10,642 nucleotides of DNA from Bacillota bacterium. GTDB lineage: Bacteria > Bacillota > Clostridia > Acetivibrionales > DSM-1351. Below, piece after piece: positions 6,514 through 10,642 of the stretch. The notes beneath the pieces are model-generated. The model searched no databases. It was not told where the DNA came from and saw nothing but the letters and a program-made list of their open reading frames with translations. Within the stretch, counting starts at the first letter, position 1. Every line of letters starts with the position of its first letter. The stretch lies in assembly GCA_023426005.1 (NCBI GenBank), contig JAFABO010000137.1, positions 1-10,642 of the forward strand, written 5' to 3'. Both the position numbers and the translations under genes were made by a program.

Positions 6514-8769
6514 ATGAATATTCAGCCGGTCGTATCAAAGATCAAGGCATTCTTAGAAACAATTGCAACATCTGCTTCATCTGTGGCAAAGAAGGTATTT
6601 AAAGGCAGAAACGGTAGTACCGGAAATATTACTAATCCTAGTAATACTAACATATCAAATTTTCAGGGGTCCTCAGGTAAATCTTTTCTCTTAAGAAAAT
6701 TTAGGATTCAAACAAGACTTATTGCATCATTTGTAATATTATTGGTAGTTATGCTACTGATTACCGGAATATTTTCTTACAGCAGCTCAACGACAACTAT
6801 AGATAAAAAAGTCAAAACCTATTCGCTTCAGGTTACCGGCCAGACAAGCGTTGTTTTGAGCAATGAAATAACCCGGGTGGAAAATTACATATATGATGTG
6901 GGGCTTTCTACAACTATACAGGAAGCTATATCATCGGTACAAGTGGCAGATGACTATGACAAGCTTATGCAGGCAAGAAAAATATCAGATTTTCTTACAA
7001 ACAAATTTGCAACAACAAAAGATATCCAGTACGCTGCTCTTCTCCATGGAGAAGATTTTTCCAGGGCAGAAGTATATAATGCGGCCTCTCTGACCCTGAA
7101 CACCGAAGAAGTGGCCCAGGCTAATTTAAAGAAGCTTGAATGGGTAGAATCCGCTGTCACAATTGGAGGAAAAGAACAACAGCTTCTTGGAGTCAGGAAG
7201 GATATAAATTCCCTGACCAGTGGAACCGTAGCTGCTAAAATGATTATTATTCCAAAGGCCAATTTCCTGTCAACTTCATTTACCAATCTGGATATAGGAA
7301 AAGATGAAAAATCCGGTAAAGCTTTTCCGATTTTTATTATAGACTCCCAGGGTAAAATAATATCTTCAAGAGATTTGGAAGCCTATCCTTTAAATGATGG
7401 CAACGATGCATCCAAAGCCATTGCAGCTGAAGTCTCAAAGAGCATGGAAAAGAAGGCCAATCTGAAATTAAAATTTGATGAAAAAAAATCCGGCAATATA
7501 GAAATGAATGTTAATAAGGAGCCAAGCCTTGTCTCCTATTCACAAATAGCGGAAGGAAAAGACTGGTACCTGGTTTCTGTAGTCCCTTATAAATATTTGA
7601 ACAGTGAGGCAAATAGTTTAAAAAACAGTATAATTATTATTGGTATTTTGTGTCTTATATTTGCACTGGTAATGTGTACTTTGATAGCAAGAAGCGTCTC
7701 AACTCCTTTAAATAAGCTTGTTCTAACAATGAAGAAGGCAAAAGACGGAGATTTGACAAGTCAGATTACCGACGGAGAAAGTGACGAAATAGGGGAGGTT
7801 TGCAGAAATTATAATGATATGCTTTCAAATATCAATGCCCTTGTATCGCAGGTGAGAAGAACTTCTATGGATGTTGTCGGGGCAGCAACAAAAATTGCAG
7901 CTGCCTCCGAAGCTGCGTATACTTCTTCCGAACAGGTTTCTGTGACTGTTGAACAGATAGCTAAAGGTGCTACCGACCAGGCTAATGAAATAAATGACAG
8001 TGTAAGCCATATGGACAAACTGTCTGAGGGTATTATGTATGTTGGTGATGATGTATCACAGGTAATTTCTATTGCCAACAAGATAAACGACCTCAACGAA
8101 AATGCGTCGAGAACCATTACGGATTTAAATGTCAAATCAAAGCAGGTCAGTGAGACCACAGATAAAGTATCACATAATATAACCGACCTGAGCAACAGTA
8201 TGAAAGAAATACAGAAAATACTCAAGATTATGATCGGTATCTCGGAGCAGACAAATCTTCTTTCACTCAATGCGTCTATTGAAGCCGCCCGCGCAGGTGA
8301 AGCCGGAAAAGGTTTTGCAGTGGTTGCAAATGAGGTTAAGAAGCTTGCCGAACAATCAAAGGAATTTACCAGCAATATCAACAGCATAGTGGCTGAAATC
8401 GGCAAAAAGACCAATGATACGGTTCAGGAGGTTATGAACTCAAATGCTGTGGTCAGTGAACAGATACTGGCGGTGAATGGTACCGATGAGATGTTTAAAA
8501 CCGTATTCTCTGCCATGAAGGAAGTAATAACTAATATTGAGAGAACAGAAAAATCCGTTGATAACATAATGAAGTCGAAGGAAAAAGTTCTGGAGTCCAT
8601 GGAAAATATTTCTGCTGTTGCAGAGGAATCGGCAGCCACAACCGAAGAGATTTCCGCAAGTACCGAACAGCAGATGGCTTCGGCAGAAGAACTTGCAAGG
8701 AATGCCCAGGAGCTGAATGAAGTTGCCGCGGCCCTGAACAAAGAGCTGGACAAGTTTAAAACAGAGTGA
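6514..8769 (+). CDS. Methyl-accepting chemotaxis protein with extended cytoplasmic N-terminus
   Basis: This is a transmembrane chemoreceptor that signals through CheW/CheA to the flagellar motor. The ATG at 6514 is chosen because GAGGAGAG (6501-6508) sits 5 bases upstream; an in-frame GTG at 6499 lies before that site. The protein has 751 residues. In order: an unusual tail of about 67 residues rich in Asn, Ser and Gly before the first membrane helix; a first helix at about 68-89; an extracellular region of about 280 residues resembling a Cache sensor; a second helix at about 373-394; and HAMP at about 391-445. A long coiled-coil methylation and signalling domain follows. Its tip (about 578-615) shows EQTNLLSLNASIEAARAGEA, then GKGFAVVANEVKKLAEQS, the invariant CheA/CheW contact. 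No C-terminal receptor-tethering pentapeptide is seen. The ligand is unknown; proximity to rhamnose genes is no proof of a sugar ligand. Confidence 0.93.
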   Translation: MNIQPVVSKIKAFLETIATSASSVAKKVFKGRNGSTGNITNPSNTNISNFQGSSGKSFLLRKFRIQTRLIASFVILLVVMLLITGIFSYSSSTTTIDKKVKTYSLQVTGQTSVVLSNEITRVENYIYDVGLSTTIQEAISSVQVADDYDKLMQARKISDFLTNKFATTKDIQYAALLHGEDFSRAEVYNAASLTLNTEEVAQANLKKLEWVESAVTIGGKEQQLLGVRKDINSLTSGTVAAKMIIIPKANFLSTSFTNLDIGKDEKSGKAFPIFIIDSQGKIISSRDLEAYPLNDGNDASKAIAAEVSKSMEKKANLKLKFDEKKSGNIEMNVNKEPSLVSYSQIAEGKDWYLVSVVPYKYLNSEANSLKNSIIIIGILCLIFALVMCTLIARSVSTPLNKLVLTMKKAKDGDLTSQITDGESDEIGEVCRNYNDMLSNINALVSQVRRTSMDVVGAATKIAAASEAAYTSSEQVSVTVEQIAKGATDQANEINDSVSHMDKLSEGIMYVGDDVSQVISIANKINDLNENASRTITDLNVKSKQVSETTDKVSHNITDLSNSMKEIQKILKIMIGISEQTNLLSLNASIEAARAGEAGKGFAVVANEVKKLAEQSKEFTSNINSIVAEIGKKTNDTVQEVMNSNAVVSEQILAVNGTDEMFKTVFSAMKEVITNIERTEKSVDNIMKSKEKVLESMENISAVAEESAATTEEISASTEQQMASAEELARNAQELNEVAAALNKELDKFKTE

Positions 8770-8807
8770 TAAAAAAATTGTATCAACTAAATAGTAGTTT
8801 TCCAAAT

Positions 8808-8844
8808 AAAAAGAAAGATCTGACTTGAGCAGATCTTTCTTTTT
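8808..8844 (+). terminator. Strong terminator after the chemoreceptor gene
   Basis: A perfect 15-bp stem (8808-8822 with 8830-8844) encloses a 7-base loop, ACTTGAG. The left arm begins AAAAAGAAAG and the right arm ends CTTTCTTTTT. It therefore has an A-run before and a T-run after, and could act in both directions. Confidence 0.9.
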
Positions 8845-9021
8845 GTCAATATTCACTATATCTTCACAATTCCGCCACAATTTAAACAGCAGCCGTTAAC
8901 AAACTCCCTATATAATGTCAATAAAATAAACTAATGAATGCATAAATAATAAAACCGTTCCTGAGCAGGAAATAACAGCTCAAGAGATGAACGCTATTAT
9001 TTATTTATTTCAAAGGGAGAA
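8845..9021 (+). promoter_or_regulatory. Leader-like stretch with a -10 box and two alternative hairpins
   Basis: TATAAT occurs at 8911-8916 without a good -35 box. Downstream, TTCCTG-AG-CAGGAA (8958-8971) forms a tight 6-bp hairpin. TGAGC (8962-8966) can instead pair with GCTCA (8978-8982), so the two folds exclude each other. A ribosome site, AAAGGGAGAA (9012-9021), ends the stretch. This looks like the promoter and leader of a gene now lost or broken. No known riboswitch was recognised. Confidence 0.3.
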
Positions 9022-9123
9022 ATGCATATGAAGAAAATGGGAATAGCAACTAAAATTATAACTCTATCCAGGGAAATGGGGATTTTCAAAGTAAATAGGA
9101 ATAATCCGGCTGTAAGTCATTGA
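9022..9123 (+). CDS. Short reading frame behind a good ribosome site, probably a gene fragment
   Basis: ATG at 9022 or 9028 follows AAAGGGAGAA (9012-9021) at suitable spacing and opens 33 or 31 codons. The protein begins MHMKKMGIATKIITLSREMG and ends NNPAVSH. The segment KIITLSRE faintly recalls the first strand of cytidylate-kinase-like proteins, but no nucleotide-binding loop follows, so this is weak. It may instead be the original start of the ruined gene that follows at 9148. It is not secure as a functional peptide. Confidence 0.25.
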   Translation: MHMKKMGIATKIITLSREMGIFKVNRNNPAVSH

Positions 9124-9147
9124 TCTCGTTTGTGTTATCAATGATGA

Positions 9148-9436
9148 CTCCAATTTAAAAATACACCATCCGGTGATGGGTTGCCTGAAAATCTGAAGCC
9201 CAGGCATATACGCAGGGAACTGACATACATATCGCCCCGGGAATTTTCCACATGAAGGCTGGTATGCAGTTCAACAAAAGCAGGGAAGAGTAGAAGCTGA
9301 AACACAGCTGAAAACCGATGCTGCTGTAAATGAGGATTCATAGCTGGAAAGAGAAGCTGATGTCATGGGAGCCAGAGCTGAGAGGGAAGGTTCCGAAAAC
9401 GGGGTGTGGACCCCGTACAGCCAGGAGTCTGAATAG
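9148..9436 (+). pseudogene. Decayed DUF4157 (eCIS-core-type, HExxH) domain gene
   Basis: Conserved pieces of a DUF4157 domain lie in the right order but in three frames. First frame: LQFKNTPSGDGLPENLK (9148-9198), like the GLPDNLK entry to the domain. Second frame: AYTQGTDIHIAPG (9204-9242), a hallmark block. Third frame: HEGWYAVQQKQGRV (9251-9292) and, after a stop codon at 9341-9343, LEREADVMGARAE (9344-9382), ending in a stop at 9434-9436. Family members, as I recall them, have about 25-30 residues between the first two blocks; only one or two codons remain here. The zinc motif reads HEGWY instead of HExxH, so the second histidine is lost. In clostridia such domains commonly head larger secreted or toxin-bearing proteins. 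No intact C-terminal domain follows. Block recognition is from memory, but three ordered blocks make chance unlikely. Confidence 0.8.
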
Positions 9437-9572
9437 TCTGTATAAATTACTGAATAATTCCAATGTACCTGAACAGGCAAAAAGTGGTACAATGTAAACT
9501 GGAACACGACATATTAGTTGCTGCCGTATGTATTGTAGTTGAAGATTGATTTCTGAGTTTAATTAAGATTGT

Positions 9573-9597
9573 TATAATATGATTATTTGGAAAGGAT
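9573..9597 (+). promoter_or_regulatory. -10 box and ribosome site that fix the start of the following gene
   Basis: A perfect TATAAT (9573-9578) abuts the first possible ATG at 9579. If this is the -10 box, transcription begins near 9585, inside that longer frame, which makes ATG 9579 unlikely. AAAGGAT (9591-9597) then serves ATG 9606 at about 8-10 bases. A second AGGAG (9601-9605) touches that ATG directly. No convincing -35 box was found; TTGATT at 9546-9551 is too far away. Confidence 0.4.
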
Positions 9598-9605
9598 GCA
9601 AGGAG

Positions 9606-10151
9606 ATGAAAAGAATTGAATTTTTAAGAACTTTATCGGAATTTGCAGGTCCTATTGGACCCCTTGGAACTATCGAATATAGAGATAATGCAGCTGAGAA
9701 TTGGTATAATACCTTTGATAAAGAATCTATAGATGTACTGATTGACCTCTTAATAAACCCTCCAAAAGAAAAAGAACTTGGGTATGAAATTCCTGAATAT
9801 TTTGGTGTTGAACTCAATCATGCATTAATTGCTTTTGGAAGGATGTATACATCTATCTTCTTTAAAAAAATTGAACCCCTACTTGAATTACAGCATTTGC
9901 AATCAGATATTATATACATTATAGGAGGAATTCGTCACCAAGAAGGAATGACTTATTTAGTTCCGCTATTGGAAAAAGATAATTTATCTGCTGCTGATGC
10001 TCTTGAATTGATAGGAGCAATTGGTCAAATTGGTGGAGAAGAGACCGTTGGAGTTTTAGAGAGAATGAAAATGCTGTATAGTAATAAGTATCCTGAGGCA
10101 GTGCAACAGATTGAAGTCTGGTTAAAATGTATTAGTGATAAGAAAGACTAA
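9606..10151 (+). CDS. Small helical-repeat (HEAT-like) protein of unknown function
   Basis: I do not recognise a named family. From ATG 9606 the protein has 181 residues and begins MKRIEFLRTLSEFAGPIGPL. It has no signal peptide or membrane helix and should be cytosolic. The second half alternates amphipathic helices in HEAT-repeat style: IEPLLELQHLQSDIIYIIGG, then MTYLVPLLEKDNLSAADALE, LIGAIGQIGGEETVGVLERM, and a last helix EAVQQIEVWLKCI. The gene looks richer in A and T at third positions than the rha genes, suggesting a different origin. It stands alone between a ruined DUF4157 gene and its own terminator. Small cytosolic helical proteins behind DUF4157 or toxin genes are often immunity proteins; that role is inference from position only. 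An in-frame ATG at 9579 would add nine residues. Confidence 0.75.
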   Translation: MKRIEFLRTLSEFAGPIGPLGTIEYRDNAAENWYNTFDKESIDVLIDLLINPPKEKELGYEIPEYFGVELNHALIAFGRMYTSIFFKKIEPLLELQHLQSDIIYIIGGIRHQEGMTYLVPLLEKDNLSAADALELIGAIGQIGGEETVGVLERMKMLYSNKYPEAVQQIEVWLKCISDKKD

Positions 10152-10181
10152 AAAAGTTTATGTTCATTTGAGTAGGTTATT

Positions 10182-10213
10182 AGGCGGTTATCTTCTGATA
10201 ACCGCCTTTCTTT
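10182..10213 (+). terminator. Terminator of the HEAT-like gene
   Basis: An 11-bp stem (10182-10192 with 10197-10207, core GGCGGTTATC/GATAACCGCC) has a TTCT loop and runs into TTTCTTT. It lies 30 bases after the stop. The opposite strand lacks a T-run, so it should serve the plus-strand gene only. The stretch from there to 10292 shows nothing further. Confidence 0.9.
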
Positions 10214-10292
10214 GTGGTAGTACTTTATACTATGCAGCATGCAAAAACAGGTTATATCAAAGGCTGTAAAACATCCCCGGAGATAAAGAAGC

Positions 10293-10642
10293 TTAATTAA
10301 TCATATCTTCCATAGAAGCAATAACTTTGTTCTTTGTTCCGGGATCAGCGAAGGAGCTGTTTACAAGCTCAAGTGCCCACAGAACAGCACCTGTAGCCGG
10401 AGGTACCGTTAGAATATTATACTTGCAGTTTTTATCGGTGAATTCCGAGACATACTTTTTAAATTTATCAAACAGCAAGGGGGTTTCAGCTTTTACCCAT
10501 ACCGAGCCGGCCAGGACAATCTCCACCGTATCCCCAAAAGAAAGATTGTTTATGCAGCCCGAAGCCGATTTTGCCAGCTGCAAGGCAGAGTTCTCCACAG
10601 CTGAAACGGCTGAGGGATCACCTGCGTCGGCATGCCGGAACA
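10293..10642 (-). CDS. BadF/BadG/BcrA/BcrD-type ATPase, N-acetylglucosamine-kinase-like, C-terminal part
   Basis: The frame is open to the right edge, so the start lies outside the window. The GTG at 10598 that would give 101 residues is internal. About 116 residues are visible, ending SMEDMIN. The order of features fits the C-terminal half of the actin-fold ATPase family: FRHADAGDPSAVSAVENSAL (the helix following the GD-A-V block), then VEIVLAGSVWVKAETPLLFD with the GSVW motif, and VPPATGAVLWALEL near the end. In Firmicutes such proteins are usually annotated as N-acetylglucosamine kinase or a related sugar kinase, but the substrate cannot be read from this fragment. It converges with the preceding plus-strand gene. 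No terminator for its own strand was found. Confidence 0.8.
   Translation of the reverse strand, partial: FRHADAGDPSAVSAVENSALQLAKSASGCINNLSFGDTVEIVLAGSVWVKAETPLLFDKFKKYVSEFTDKNCKYNILTVPPATGAVLWALELVNSSFADPGTKNKVIASMEDMIN

Noticed and set aside
7809..8414. 201-codon open frame on the minus strand
   Set aside because: It is antisense to the highly conserved signalling domain of the chemoreceptor; the open frame follows from that gene's codon composition.
8845..9021. Cyclic-di-GMP, fluoride or other known riboswitch in the leader after the chemoreceptor gene
   Set aside because: The alternative stems suggested it, but none of the conserved core sequences of these classes is present.
9138..9507. 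Two minus-strand open frames over the gene-free stretch (9138-9341 and 9271-9507)
   Set aside because: They overlap each other and the plus-strand DUF4157 remnant. The plus strand carries the recognisable blocks, and the minus products look random.
1..10642. CRISPR array, tRNA, rRNA, insertion sequence or prophage attachment site
   Set aside because: No regularly spaced repeats, cloverleaf tRNA sequence, rRNA sequence or transposase/integrase was found.

Overview
The window looks like a piece of chromosome from an anaerobic Firmicute of the class Clostridia, probably a Ruminiclostridium/Clostridium cellulolyticum-type plant-fibre degrader. The evidence is moderate AT content with strong AGGAGG ribosome sites, clostridial-style proteins throughout, and a sugar catabolic operon beside a large chemoreceptor. 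The genus is an inference; the class is fairly safe.

Layout. (1) 2-226: the C-terminal part of a small zinc-ribbon protein cut by the window edge. (2) 227-563: a gene-free stretch holding a nested inverted repeat and the leader of the next gene. (3) 564-1256: a stand-alone RelA/SpoT-type (p)ppGpp synthetase of the small alarmone synthetase class, closed by a hairpin terminator. (4) 1453-6124: an L-rhamnose catabolic locus. A DeoR-family regulator on the minus strand diverges from rhaB (rhamnulokinase), rhaA (L-rhamnose isomerase) and rhaD (rhamnulose-1-phosphate aldolase). Each direction has a recognisable sigma-A-type promoter with 17-base spacing. Together the three enzymes turn L-rhamnose into dihydroxyacetone phosphate and L-lactaldehyde. 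No transporter, mutarotase or lactaldehyde reductase lies in the window. (5) 6514-8769: a membrane methyl-accepting chemotaxis protein with an unusual cytoplasmic N-terminal tail, followed by a 15-bp terminator hairpin.

(6) 8845-9605 has no intact annotated gene, but it is not empty. Positions 9148-9436 are a ruined copy of a DUF4157 (eCIS-core type) metallopeptidase-like domain. Its conserved blocks can be read in three different frames, with an in-frame stop and a missing middle. (7) 9606-10151: a small AT-rich helical-repeat protein of unknown function directly behind that remnant. It is a candidate orphan immunity gene, which is inference only. It ends in a clean terminator. (8) 10293-10642, minus strand: the C-terminal part of a BadF/BadG-type (N-acetylglucosamine-kinase-like) ATPase, cut by the right edge.

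The points most worth following are the decayed DUF4157 locus with its surviving neighbour, and the start region of rhaA. In rhaA one very strong ribosome site faces two overlapping start codons, and a 17-codon reading frame stops two bases before the start that family comparison would choose.
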